In this document: positions 45,712 through 53,688 of the stretch, piece after piece
Layout: each line of letters starts with the position of its first letter
Numbering within the stretch: position 1 is the stretch's first letter
NCBI GenBank assembly: GCA_023953615.1
Contig: JAMLJH010000002.1
Coordinates: forward strand, 1,228,492 to 1,292,491
DNA from: Verrucomicrobiia bacterium
GTDB taxonomy: Bacteria > Verrucomicrobiota > Verrucomicrobiia > Limisphaerales > JADLHS01
Reading direction: 5' to 3'
Length of the DNA: 64,000 nt
Made by a program: the position numbers and the translations under genes
Notes under the pieces: model-generated
Told to the model about the DNA's origin: nothing
Database searches by the model: none
Seen by the model: only the letters and a program-made list of their open reading frames with translations

Positions 45712-46041
45712 TTAGCGGATTTCCAGCACCCGAACCTCCTGCTCAATCCAGGTGAGGATTTGCGGCAACTGCGGCAGTAACCATTGCCGCAAAACACGGT
45801 TGGACACGTTGCCCACGCGCAACCACACGATCACCGGCGCGTTGCCGCTTTGCTTGGCGCGCGCGGCAAAATCTTCGTCCTTGGTAATCAGGATGGTTTG
45901 GTTTTCCAGAGCGTAGCGCCAGATGGGTGAGTCTTCGGCCTCCCGCAGATTCACGTCCTCCACATGCTTGGCGTCGTGCCCGGCCTCCCGCAACCAGCGC
46001 GCCAGCGCCGGCGGCAGTTGGGCGTCTATCAGAAAGCACAC
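45712..46041 (-). CDS. DUF5615 family PIN-like toxin
   Basis: A 109-residue PIN-fold protein. The N-terminus FLIDAQLPPALARWLREAGHDA with its conserved Asp and the later TILITKDEDFAARA (TKDEDF) are the family hallmarks; together with the C-terminal region they place the acidic residues of a metal-dependent RNase. It starts 9 bp after the DUF433 gene. Such DUF433-DUF5615 pairs are annotated as type II toxin-antitoxin modules; activity here is inferred from family and neighbour. Confidence 0.85.
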   Translation of the reverse strand: MCFLIDAQLPPALARWLREAGHDAKHVEDVNLREAEDSPIWRYALENQTILITKDEDFAARAKQSGNAPVIVWLRVGNVSNRVLRQWLLPQLPQILTWIEQEVRVLEIR

Positions 46042-46050
46042 GCGCCGGCC

Positions 46051-46281
46051 TTATGATTCGGCCAATACGAGCACCGGATGATCCGCCCCTTGCGCCGCGT
46101 ATTCCAGGCAGGCGCGAATGTCCTCGGGTTGCAGATAGGGAAAGTCCTCCAGGATTTGTTTCTCCGGCACCCCGGCGGCCAGCAAGTCCAGCACGTCCTT
46201 GACGCGGATGCGCATGCCCCGGATGCAGGGGCGTCCACCGCATTGCTTGGGATTGAAGGTGATTCGATCCATGTATTTCAT
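46051..46281 (-). CDS. DUF433 family antitoxin
   Basis: A 76-residue helical protein from the ATG at 46281; the upstream extension in the same frame is repeat sequence. MDRITFNPKQCGGRPCIRGM and DVLDLLAAGVPEKQILEDFPYL are conserved DUF433 segments that form a DNA-binding helix-turn-helix. It probably represses its own operon and neutralises the DUF5615 toxin encoded 9 bp downstream. Confidence 0.87.
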   Translation of the reverse strand: MKYMDRITFNPKQCGGRPCIRGMRIRVKDVLDLLAAGVPEKQILEDFPYLQPEDIRACLEYAAQGADHPVLVLAES

Positions 46282-46380
46282 ACGGGCCACCTTACTGGCT
46301 GGGCCGCTTTTTCTCAAGCTTTGCTTCCGCCTGCGGCAGCTCGGCCGGGGTGCGTCAGCCGATGCACTTCGATGCGCTTG

Positions 46381-46624
46381 CGGATGTTGACGCGGGGGTA
46401 AAACTTGGTGGCGCGGCGCGAGGGCCGGGAGCGACATTCCAACTTCAAAGCATCTCGTCCCTCCCGGACACCGGGACGAACAACGCTACGGGCAGACTCA
46501 CTTTGTCTTGGCCGGAACAATTCGATTGGAGTTTGGGTGGAACGGGCCACTGGCCCGACAGCCGAACGCCAAGCGTGCGAACCCAATGGGGCGCGATCTC
46601 CGTTGCGCTCGACTGGGCGGCAGG
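46381..46624 (+). repeat. family-B related direct repeat, copy 2
   Basis: Second copy of the first 240 bp of 45292-45661, with few differences. It breaks off within GGGCGGCAGGTT, exactly at the end of the RelE/ParE-like gene. The 46282-46626 gap between the two toxin-antitoxin pairs holds this repeat only. Confidence 0.8.
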
Positions 46625-46626
46625 TT

Positions 46627-46914
46627 TCAGCGGTGCTGCCAGTAAAACGGGCGGCGATGCAAGTGCATCACGGCTTTGAGGTAAAGAACGTCGCCCCGCA
46701 CGCTGTAAACGATGGCGTAGGGAAAGCGGTGAAAGTTGAGCTTGCGATTGTCACCCCGGATTTTGCGCCCGCGTTCCGGCTCAGCCACGATGCGGCGCAA
46801 GGTGGATTCGAACTCGTCAAGGAAGTCATCGCCCAGGCCCGGCTGCCGGGATTCATACCACAGTGCCCCGCCTTCCAGTTCCTGATCGGCTTCAGGATGG
46901 CTGACGATGTGCAT
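46627..46914 (-). CDS. RelE/ParE-family toxin
   Basis: A 95-residue protein from the ATG at 46914; the longer frame has no family match. It has the ParE/RelE fold: PEADQELEGGALWYESRQPG, FLDEFESTLRRI, and the C-terminal RKLNFHRFPYAIVYSVRGD leading to LYLKAVMHLHRRPFYW, with the basic residues of the active or gyrase-binding face. Its start overlaps the antitoxin gene by 23 bp, so translation is probably coupled. Target (mRNA or gyrase) cannot be told from the sequence. Confidence 0.88.
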   Translation of the reverse strand: MHIVSHPEADQELEGGALWYESRQPGLGDDFLDEFESTLRRIVAEPERGRKIRGDNRKLNFHRFPYAIVYSVRGDVLYLKAVMHLHRRPFYWQHR

Positions 46915-47137
46915 GGAGACTGGCGCGAATGTCCCGGACGGTTTCCGCCACCGGACGGCAACTGACTTTGCCGGCCTCGATCTCGCGGGAACGGCGGTCA
47001 ATGACTTCCTGCCATTGGGTTTCGGCGTCGGCGTCCACAGCGTCATCAAGACTGGCAATGAGTTGCCGGGCGAGATACGCCCGATCCTGCTCCGGCAAGG
47101 CCAGCATTTCAGCGACTTTTTCAGCGGTCACGCTCAT
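46892..47137 (-). CDS. addiction-module antitoxin (PF09720-like)
   Basis: An 81-residue helical protein. VAEMLALPEQDRAYLARQLIASLD is the signature of the unstable antitoxin family often paired with ParE/RelE toxins; a WQEVIDRRSREIEAGK segment follows, the motif usual for this group. It precedes the toxin and overlaps it by 23 bp. Confidence 0.85.
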   Translation of the reverse strand: MSVTAEKVAEMLALPEQDRAYLARQLIASLDDAVDADAETQWQEVIDRRSREIEAGKVSCRPVAETVRDIRASLHAHRQPS

Positions 47138-47210
47138 GCGCGGATAATATCGTCTTCACCGCCCGGCTGACAAGCGATGCCTTGATTTTGTTCTGCCGGT
47201 GACGACAGCG

Positions 47211-47322
47211 CGACGAACGACGCCACGGGCAGACCGATATTGTCTTGGCGAGCAGGCCCGCGCCGGCAGGACGGCTGCCCCTTCCGAGTTCCCGCAGCCA
47301 CCATGACGGCGCGGGGCGGCGA
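47211..47322 (+). repeat. family-B related direct repeat, partial copy 3
   Basis: Shares GACGAACGACGCCACGGGC and the later GCGAGCAGGCCCGCGC to GGGGCGGCGAGC with 45292-45661, with a deletion of the middle. It bounds the toxin-antitoxin region on the right. The 47138-47384 gap holds nothing else I can support. Confidence 0.65.
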
Positions 47323-47384
47323 GCGGTCGGGGCGCGTTGAACGCGACGAGTTTGCTTACACCGTTTGGCGGGACACCGGTTGGG

Positions 47385-48188
47385 CTACTTTTCAACGTCC
47401 AAACATGTGAGAGCGTGCGCAGGCAACCAAAATGGATCGGTGGCAACTTCAACGCCTCGGCGGTAAGCCAGCAGCGCCAAACCACAGTGCGCCCAACACC
47501 ATTTCTGCTCGATGGGATACCGCTGCACCGTGACTACCATTTCTTCTGCCGTTTCTGACCGAACCGTTCCGTCTTTGCGGCCGCGTGCCCAAAGTTTCTC
47601 AAAGTCCTTTCGCTGTGCCTTAACAAAACCATTCCAGTCGCCTTTGAGCCAAGGTGAAACGAGTAGCTTTGACGCGGCTGAAAATGAAGGCGGCCTGTAT
47701 GCCGCCCATATCACTTCGGATTGTCGTTCGGCCTTCTTTGCGTCTCCAAGGATTGAATACTTCAGCATCCCGCACCAAGCACTCGCATAAAGTTCCCCAT
47801 CGTCTTTGGGTTCGTTCCCCCCGATCCCCGACGCATCAACCACGCGACCGGCCAATTTTTCCAATTGCGCCTGACTGGAACCGAAGATCGCACAGTGAAG
47901 CAGGTATAAGTCGGCGTGCGGGCGCATGTAGAACTGCGAAGATGTGTCCTGCATGTTGATCCCTTTTTCCACAAACGCCCCCACTTTTGCACGAACGTCG
48001 TTTTCCGATCCGGCCATCAACCACTGTAGCCAAATCCATTTCATGCAATTTGCAGCAAACCCTCGTGCTGCCGAAAAGCCGTCATTCTTTAGAACTTCGA
48101 TGTCAATTTTCGACAACGGCTTATCCAATTCAGCGATCATCGCCGCCTTGCGAACACTATCCTCTAGGCTATCAACAGTCAGTTTCAT
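47385..48188 (-). CDS. probable immunity protein for the Rhs toxin
   Basis: A 267-residue, all-helical, soluble protein with no signal peptide and no recognised family; MKLTVDSLEDSVRKAAMIAE starts it, and the middle has YLLHCAIFGSSQAQLEKLAG. It begins 11 bp after the stop of the Rhs gene, where immunity genes normally lie, and is similarly AT-richer than the Rhs core. PoNi-like immunity proteins are also helical, but I cannot confirm a match. The role is inferred from position. Confidence 0.55.
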   Translation of the reverse strand: MKLTVDSLEDSVRKAAMIAELDKPLSKIDIEVLKNDGFSAARGFAANCMKWIWLQWLMAGSENDVRAKVGAFVEKGINMQDTSSQFYMRPHADLYLLHCAIFGSSQAQLEKLAGRVVDASGIGGNEPKDDGELYASAWCGMLKYSILGDAKKAERQSEVIWAAYRPPSFSAASKLLVSPWLKGDWNGFVKAQRKDFEKLWARGRKDGTVRSETAEEMVVTVQRYPIEQKWCWAHCGLALLAYRRGVEVATDPFWLPAHALTCLDVEK

Positions 48189-48199
48189 TTGATTCAGTT

Positions 48200-49519
48200 T
48201 CAGCGAACAACGTGTTCGTTCGTAATCTCAGGAAAACCGCCTTCGGAGATGTCTGGGATTACTTCGTCATCACCCAAATGCATCAACCTGAAGCCTCTGA
48301 TTCGCCAATCTGTCCATTCCTTCAACGCGCCAAGCAAGTATGCCTCTACTTTCCCCTGCTTGATGTATTGGCGCAATTCTGAAAGTCCCATCTCGTGCAG
48401 CCCCAAGTCCACCATGCCATCAAGAATCTTAGACGCATATTCGTCCAGCCATCTCGCCGACATCTGGCGCATTCCATTCATGATGTTCCATTTCAGTTGG
48501 GCAACTCCCGGCAATCTGCCCTCGCTCGCCTTGACCTCGCCAACGAAGAGAACGATGCGACCATTCTTGACCACCACCCCGTAAACGTCAGGACCAACGG
48601 TGCTGACCGGCCCTTTGGCACGAATGGCCCTGAAGCCTGGAATCTTGTTGAGGTATTTCACCCAGACTTCTTCTCCCTCCAGTCCAAGCTTCTGATTTCT
48701 ATCGGTTGGGAGCAGATCGTTCAGGAGTTGCTTCGCCATGTCCCGCATCTCCCATTGCACTTTCGTCTCAACCCCCGCCTTCATGCCTTGTAGCCCTTCA
48801 GCAGTTGTCAAGGCTGACAACGTCCCAATGAAGTTGAACTCGTGCCCGGAGGGATCTACGCCATTCACCGGGTTGGCATGTGCATAGAGGTATTTATGCA
48901 GAGAGAGTGGGTCTTGGTTGTTTCCCTCATAGCTGTCCATCGTCCAAAATCTGCCCGTGCCGGGATTCAGATACCGCGCCCGCAGGTAATACAGCCCCAG
49001 GTCTTTGTCGAACCGCTCCCCGCAGTACAAATGACTGTTTGGCGTGCTGCCGCTCGGCTCAATCACCACCCCAAACGCGTCATACGTGTAGCGGTCGCTC
49101 ATCACCCCTTCGGCATTGAGCACAAACCGCACGTTGCCGTGCCCGTCATACCCAAACAACTCCTCCGCCTCGGTCCCGCGTTGTTGCCGGATTAACTGAT
49201 GCCCGAACAGATAGGAGCGGCTTTTGATGAACGGATCGCCATTCTCAGAAACCAGTTCCACCACATTCTGCGCGTAACCCGTCGGGTTGCGGTCGTCCAC
49301 AATGAACACCGTGGTCTTGGGGTCCGTTCCCGCCGTCTCCACCTTGACCACCAGATTCCCGTCGCCGTCATAGACAAAGTCGGTGGTCTGCCCGGAAACC
49401 GTCCGCCGGACGAGGCGGTTCTCGAAGTCGTACTGGTCGGCTGCGGCTTGCGCCGGGGCGGTATGCGTGTCCCCGGTCAAGGCGACGAGGCTCAACAACA
49501 ATGTCAACCAATGCTTCAT
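48200..49519 (-). CDS. short Rhs protein with C-terminal PD-(D/E)XK nuclease-like toxin
   Basis: A 439-residue protein with a signal peptide (KHWLTLLLSLVALTGDTHTA). Only two or three YD-type repeats remain (YDFENRLVRRTVSG, FVYDGDGNLV), then the Rhs core ending in YLNPGTGRFWTMDSYEG and VNGVDPSG, where the variable tip starts. The tip carries a nuclease-like pattern: GEEVWVKYLNKIPGF, GPDVYGVVVKNGR and FVGEVKAS, i.e. D, then E-x-K, expected of PD-(D/E)XK enzymes. It lacks the large N-terminal Rhs shell, so it may be a small secreted effector or an orphan module. The tip and next gene are AT-richer than the core. Confidence 0.78.
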   Translation of the reverse strand: MKHWLTLLLSLVALTGDTHTAPAQAAADQYDFENRLVRRTVSGQTTDFVYDGDGNLVVKVETAGTDPKTTVFIVDDRNPTGYAQNVVELVSENGDPFIKSRSYLFGHQLIRQQRGTEAEELFGYDGHGNVRFVLNAEGVMSDRYTYDAFGVVIEPSGSTPNSHLYCGERFDKDLGLYYLRARYLNPGTGRFWTMDSYEGNNQDPLSLHKYLYAHANPVNGVDPSGHEFNFIGTLSALTTAEGLQGMKAGVETKVQWEMRDMAKQLLNDLLPTDRNQKLGLEGEEVWVKYLNKIPGFRAIRAKGPVSTVGPDVYGVVVKNGRIVLFVGEVKASEGRLPGVAQLKWNIMNGMRQMSARWLDEYASKILDGMVDLGLHEMGLSELRQYIKQGKVEAYLLGALKEWTDWRIRGFRLMHLGDDEVIPDISEGGFPEITNEHVVR

Positions 49520-49651
49520 GCGGGCTCTTAAAAGCTGCGCTCAGTAAACCATGCCAGCCCCCGCCCCGCAATGCGCCGCATGATCAAGTCACACGCTGGA
49601 CTCCGAGAGAGATCGGACGGTCAAACGCGAATTGAACGGCGAGTGTGGCCG

Positions 49652-51718
49652 TTATTGGGTGCCGACGCGGTAATAGGTTTCCGGCGTGCCGGGGTTCGGC
49701 AGAAACAACTGCATCATGTCGCCGTTGCCGATGAAGTTGGTGACGTTCACCCAGGGGGCGGTGCTGAGGTTGGTGCGTGATTGCACGGTGTGGGTGCGGC
49801 CAGCCTGGGTGATCAGTGAGAAGCTGAAGTTGGTGCCCGTGTGCCACGGATTCAGGATTTGCACCGGGGTCGCCGGCGGTTCGGCGGCGCCGACGACAAA
49901 CCTGCGGGTCTGGCCGGAAACCAGATTGACCTGGGCCTGCCAGCCGGTCAGCGGTTGGAACGAGGCGTCTTCAGGTTCACTGAGGTAAATTCCCGGAAAA
50001 TCGTTCCGCGTGTAATTAAGATACAGCGCGTTGGTACCGGGCGCCAGCGGATTGGGCATCACACTGCTCACCACGTCGGAGGCGAGATTCGTGTATCCGC
50101 CGCTGGGGGTGTTGGTGCCGGCCAGATACGAGTAGAGATAGAGATAATCGTAATCGGCTGGACCGGTCCAGGTGAAGACATGATCGGGCGCAACGTCGGT
50201 CTGCCCTTCCGCAGGCGAAGTAACGTTGGCCTCCGGCAAATCCGACAGCTCGAGCGTATCAACGGTGACGTGGAAGGTGTATCGCCGTTCCGACGGGTGC
50301 CCGCGATTGATGTAAATCGTCCAGTCTCCCGCTTCCACCGCCGCGATCAGCTCCGCCAGGGTGGGTTGGACGGAAGAGGTGCTGTACTCCTCGCCGTCGC
50401 TGCCCCGATAGGCACTGAACGTGTTGTCGGGCGAAACGATCTCGTGCGAGGTGATCGGAGCGGGTTGAATGAAGTTAATCAAGGGGAAGACGTGGAAACC
50501 CGGATTAAGCGGGTCGGACGTGCGCTCGATGCTCAGGGTCATGAACAATTCGATTTCCGGAAGGAATTGAACTTCATCCAGCCAGGCGGCATCGGCGCCG
50601 GCAGTGGAATCGCCATCCTTGTAATAAGTCCAACGCAAGGTATGCGTTCCAGCAGGCAGGTTGATTTCATAATAGTCCCAACCCCAATCGCCGGAAATCT
50701 CCGCTTCGCTATCGCCGTTCACCGTGAATTCAAGGTAATCGTAGCCGTCCGAGTCGTCGCTGGAAACGTTCCACCAGAAGGTCAGAACGCCCGGCCCCGT
50801 CACGGTGGTTTCAATCCAGGAGGCTTCGTCATGATCAATGGCGCCGCTCTGCGCCGCGTCCGTGCCGTCGTGGGTCTCGTCAGTCTGACGAAACCAGGCG
50901 GCGTCACCGCCAGTGGTCCAGACGCCCGTCGGCTGATCCACGGCATCCGCCAGTTCGCTGTCTCCGTCCGTACCGCCCTCCACGGTGAAGTCGGAGAATT
51001 TGTAGCTGTAAAGGTCCCCGGCGCCCGTCCAATCCGGCAACGCCACTCCCAAGGCGTTGGTTGGGGTGGACAAAGTGATGCCCGAGAAGTTGTTGCTGAG
51101 ATATTGAACGAACAACGTGTTGGGACCAGGGGTCAATGGCCCGGGTAAAGTCCATTGCGTGGCTGAGCCGGGGAGATCAGCCGAATAGCTGTTACCTCCA
51201 CCATCATCATGCGACGCGCTAACGAAGATGGACGGCAGGTTGTCGGGTCCCGTCCATGTGAAAGTCGGGGTGGCGGTCACTCCGGTGCTCTGGTCTGTCG
51301 GGAAGAGAATTGTCACATTGCCCAACACTTCTGGAGTAACGTCGGTAATGGACACCGCGAACTCGTAGAGTTCCTCCGAGGGATGCCCTCGATTCAGGTA
51401 TAATTTCCACAGACCGTTGGTGCATTCCTGGATCACGGTATTGAGATCGTTGGTCAGAAAGATAGCGCTGTTGCCATTGGTATCGCCAAGCTGCCGCCAC
51501 ACCCGTCCGCTGGCGGACTCCAGCCAATGAAAGGTGAGTGGCGGATTGGTGGCGGTCAGTCTCGGGTTCGGATAGTAAAAGTCATACCCATGCCAGATGG
51601 ACATCCGTACCGACACGTCGGCCCGGGTGGGAGTTACCGCAAAGGGCACAACGACACTGGCGATCAACAGCCAACGCCAACAGTTGGAGACCGTAATCCG
51701 GAAGACAGACAATGACAT
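49652..51718 (-). CDS. large secreted multidomain beta protein with duplicated segment
   Basis: A 688-residue exported protein (signal WRWLLIASVVVPFAVTPTRA). Two parallel segments occur: LWKLYLNRGHPSEELYEF with FTWTGPDN (about 105-185) and DWTIYINRGHPSERRYTF with FTWTGPAD (about 460-545). A concanavalin/MAM-like domain lies between (TFWWNVSSDDSDGYDYLEF, NLPAGTHTLRWTYYKDGDS). The last 60 residues are a beta module (AGRTHTVQSRTNLSTAPWVN, ETYYRVGTQ) shared with other secreted proteins of the window. No catalytic residues are visible. It sits 132 bp upstream of the Rhs gene on the same strand. Confidence 0.75.
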   Translation of the reverse strand: MSLSVFRITVSNCWRWLLIASVVVPFAVTPTRADVSVRMSIWHGYDFYYPNPRLTATNPPLTFHWLESASGRVWRQLGDTNGNSAIFLTNDLNTVIQECTNGLWKLYLNRGHPSEELYEFAVSITDVTPEVLGNVTILFPTDQSTGVTATPTFTWTGPDNLPSIFVSASHDDGGGNSYSADLPGSATQWTLPGPLTPGPNTLFVQYLSNNFSGITLSTPTNALGVALPDWTGAGDLYSYKFSDFTVEGGTDGDSELADAVDQPTGVWTTGGDAAWFRQTDETHDGTDAAQSGAIDHDEASWIETTVTGPGVLTFWWNVSSDDSDGYDYLEFTVNGDSEAEISGDWGWDYYEINLPAGTHTLRWTYYKDGDSTAGADAAWLDEVQFLPEIELFMTLSIERTSDPLNPGFHVFPLINFIQPAPITSHEIVSPDNTFSAYRGSDGEEYSTSSVQPTLAELIAAVEAGDWTIYINRGHPSERRYTFHVTVDTLELSDLPEANVTSPAEGQTDVAPDHVFTWTGPADYDYLYLYSYLAGTNTPSGGYTNLASDVVSSVMPNPLAPGTNALYLNYTRNDFPGIYLSEPEDASFQPLTGWQAQVNLVSGQTRRFVVGAAEPPATPVQILNPWHTGTNFSFSLITQAGRTHTVQSRTNLSTAPWVNVTNFIGNGDMMQLFLPNPGTPETYYRVGTQ

Positions 51719-51850
51719 AATCCACGTACGACTGAGTTTAAGTTTTAGGGTTCGTCACGCCGACTGCGATTCAGGCAGCGTAATTCGAACGGGAGTATGA
51801 ATTTGAATCCGAAGCGTTCAAGAGAATTCATCCCGAAACTCTACGGACAA

Positions 51851-52064
51851 CAATGTGGCTGCGGCGTCCCGCCGCAGTTCCGCATCCCCGCATCACCCGA
51901 CGGCGCGCACGGAGTGACGCGCCCTACCGGTTTCAGTTATCAGCACCAGATGTCGTCCGCGAGACGCGAACGACTACCGCCGAGGGCGGCGGTGCTCCCC
52001 CATTCCCCATTCTCTTGCCATTCGTTCCCTTGTCTTCCCGTTCGCGTATTTCGCGGTTGTAGCC
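51851..52064 (-). repeat. family-B repeat, inverted copy
   Basis: The reverse complement matches the tail of the units at 25.5-26.5 kb, from the GAACGGGAAG segment through the GGGGGAGCACCGCCG stem to TGCGGCG-GGA-CGCCGCA. Stem order is conserved. It is the source of the closest match to the element in glnS. The remaining bases of 51719-52152 show only a hairpin-like GCCGGGGTGAGGGG segment. Confidence 0.8.
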
Positions 52065-52152
52065 ACTTTGGAATTAACCGCTTTTCCCCTCTCCCGACCT
52101 GACGGCCACCCTCCTTGCTCCCCGTGAGGGCCGGGGTGAGGGGATATTCATC

Positions 52153-52671
52153 TCACTGGGGAGCACTAGTTGGTGTGTTGGGGTAGATTTGTACTTCAGA
52201 TTGGCCACGAATATCGGTGGACCGCTCTAGCCAAAGCGAACATCCCGCAAGATTTGTTACGGCTATGAAGATGCTGTAATCTTGCATCGGAACGAGTGGC
52301 AAATTTTCCGTTGGTTTCCCTCGAACGGCCATCCATCGTAAATTGTGCCGTTTGCTCCAGGAACCGAGAGTCACATTTGAAGGATTTAATATGGCTTGCC
52401 AAACTAGTTGAGTGTTCTTTTCTAGAAGAATTTCACCACTAAAATTCCAACTGTTTGTATCAACCCAAGACGGCACACCCAAAGCAAAAGTAAAAGAATT
52501 CCCCGAAGGAATACGAATACGGACGGATGAGGCAAAGCTTTCAGAAAATACAAATATCCGGTCCTGCTCTACTGAGGCATGACGTTTGGCAAAGCGAAGC
52601 AAAAGTATGACTCCGCACACGAGAAATACGCAGAACGCAATTGTATCAATGGAAAAGCGTCTTTTTGCCAT
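52153..52671 (-). CDS. membrane-anchored protein of unknown function
   Basis: A 172-residue protein with one N-terminal membrane helix (TIAFCVFLVCGVILLLRFA) and an outer beta-rich domain (SSVRIRIPSGNSFTFALGVP, later LAGCSLWLERSTDI). The sequence is AT-richer than its surroundings. No family is recognised. It starts 92 bp beyond the stop of the pseudopilin gene on the same strand. Confidence 0.6.
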   Translation of the reverse strand: MAKRRFSIDTIAFCVFLVCGVILLLRFAKRHASVEQDRIFVFSESFASSVRIRIPSGNSFTFALGVPSWVDTNSWNFSGEILLEKNTQLVWQAILNPSNVTLGSWSKRHNLRWMAVRGKPTENLPLVPMQDYSIFIAVTNLAGCSLWLERSTDIRGQSEVQIYPNTPTSAPQ

Positions 52672-52763
52672 AAGTTATTTTCTGCAGCTACCAGTTTGCT
52701 GGGCAAATCTTCTTTCTGCGTTGCAATCTGGCGTGGGAGTTCATCCGCAGACGAGTGGCTGCG

Positions 52764-53591
52764 TTACGGATCAATGCGCGCTTCCACCGCGGGATTCACG
52801 ACCCAGGAGCTTTCGCGGTGTGGCAGATAGTCATTGTTCCAACGGCGACGCCAGAGGTCACTGGCGGGATCAATCACTTCCTTTCGGCGCACGGCTTCGG
52901 CATGGCCATCGGCAAACATCAGACAGGTTCGCGTTTGATGCCGGTTGGAAGGCCATTCCGCCGGAGTAGTGGGATCAATGTTGCCATCAAACGAGGCGTC
53001 CGGTTTGCTGTCGCCCAACATGATCATTTCCGATGGTCGCTTGACCTGCGATTCCTTGATTTCCGGGAACACATCCACGTCTCCGCCCAAACCAAGGCTG
53101 CCTCCGGACGGAAACGAGCCCCAGTCGTTGAAGCCGTAGGAGAAGCGGGTGGTGTGCGTGATGCCGTAGGGATCGCGAACACCTCCCGGCCCGGTGGCGC
53201 CCAGCCCGTTGGGCATTTTGTTGAGGTTCGTATCCCAGGCGCTGTTCGGATTGGCCATGGGACACCAGAACGCGGCGCGGTTGTTACCCATATAGGTCAG
53301 CAGGCGCGGCGGCCAGACGTAATAGAAGTTGGGCAGCGTGGCGGGGGTGAAGAGGCAGCCCGGGTACTTGTTCCAATCGCCGACGTACATGACGGTGGCC
53401 ACGCCAATCTGGCGGAGGTTGTTGATGCACGCGGTTTGTTTGGCCTTGGCTTTGGCTTTCGCCAATGCGGGAAGCAGCATCGCCGCCAGGATCGCGATGA
53501 TGGCAATGACGACGAGCAGCTCGATCAGGGTGAAACCCGGAGGTCGCGACGGGCGCAATGCGTTTTGCGACCGGTTGAAAGATTGGCTCAT
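52764..53591 (-). CDS. type II secretion/pseudopilin-like protein
   Basis: A 275-residue protein with a textbook prepilin signal: [20 protein letters not shown] at 19-38 with Gly before the cleavage point and Glu at +5. The mature helix continues [14 protein letters not shown]. The middle carries variable beta parts and the C-terminal region has [17 protein letters not shown] (DG motif). It is the second such pseudopilin in the window and, unlike the one at 27815, keeps the normal Gly. Confidence 0.9.
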   Translation of the reverse strand: MSQSFNRSQNALRPSRPPGFTLIELLVVIAIIAILAAMLLPALAKAKAKAKQTACINNLRQIGVATVMYVGDWNKYPGCLFTPATLPNFYYVWPPRLLTYMGNNRAAFWCPMANPNSAWDTNLNKMPNGLGATGPGGVRDPYGITHTTRFSYGFNDWGSFPSGGSLGLGGDVDVFPEIKESQVKRPSEMIMLGDSKPDASFDGNIDPTTPAEWPSNRHQTRTCLMFADGHAEAVRRKEVIDPASDLWRRRWNNDYLPHRESSWVVNPAVEARIDP

Positions 53592-53688
53592 TGCCCGCTT
53601 TGATAAACCAATCCTTCGCTTTGGGCAATAGAATTTTAACGACCCTCAATCACACGAAATCCGTCATTCGATGAAGCCGGACAGCGGA

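Noticed and set aside
45292..47322. Composite transposon
   Set aside because: Direct repeats flank the toxin-antitoxin pairs, but no transposase gene, no terminal inverted repeat and no target duplication were found.
49841..51148. A 435-residue plus-strand open frame opposite the large secreted protein
   Set aside because: It is the shadow of a clearly coding minus-strand gene with a signal peptide and recognisable domains.
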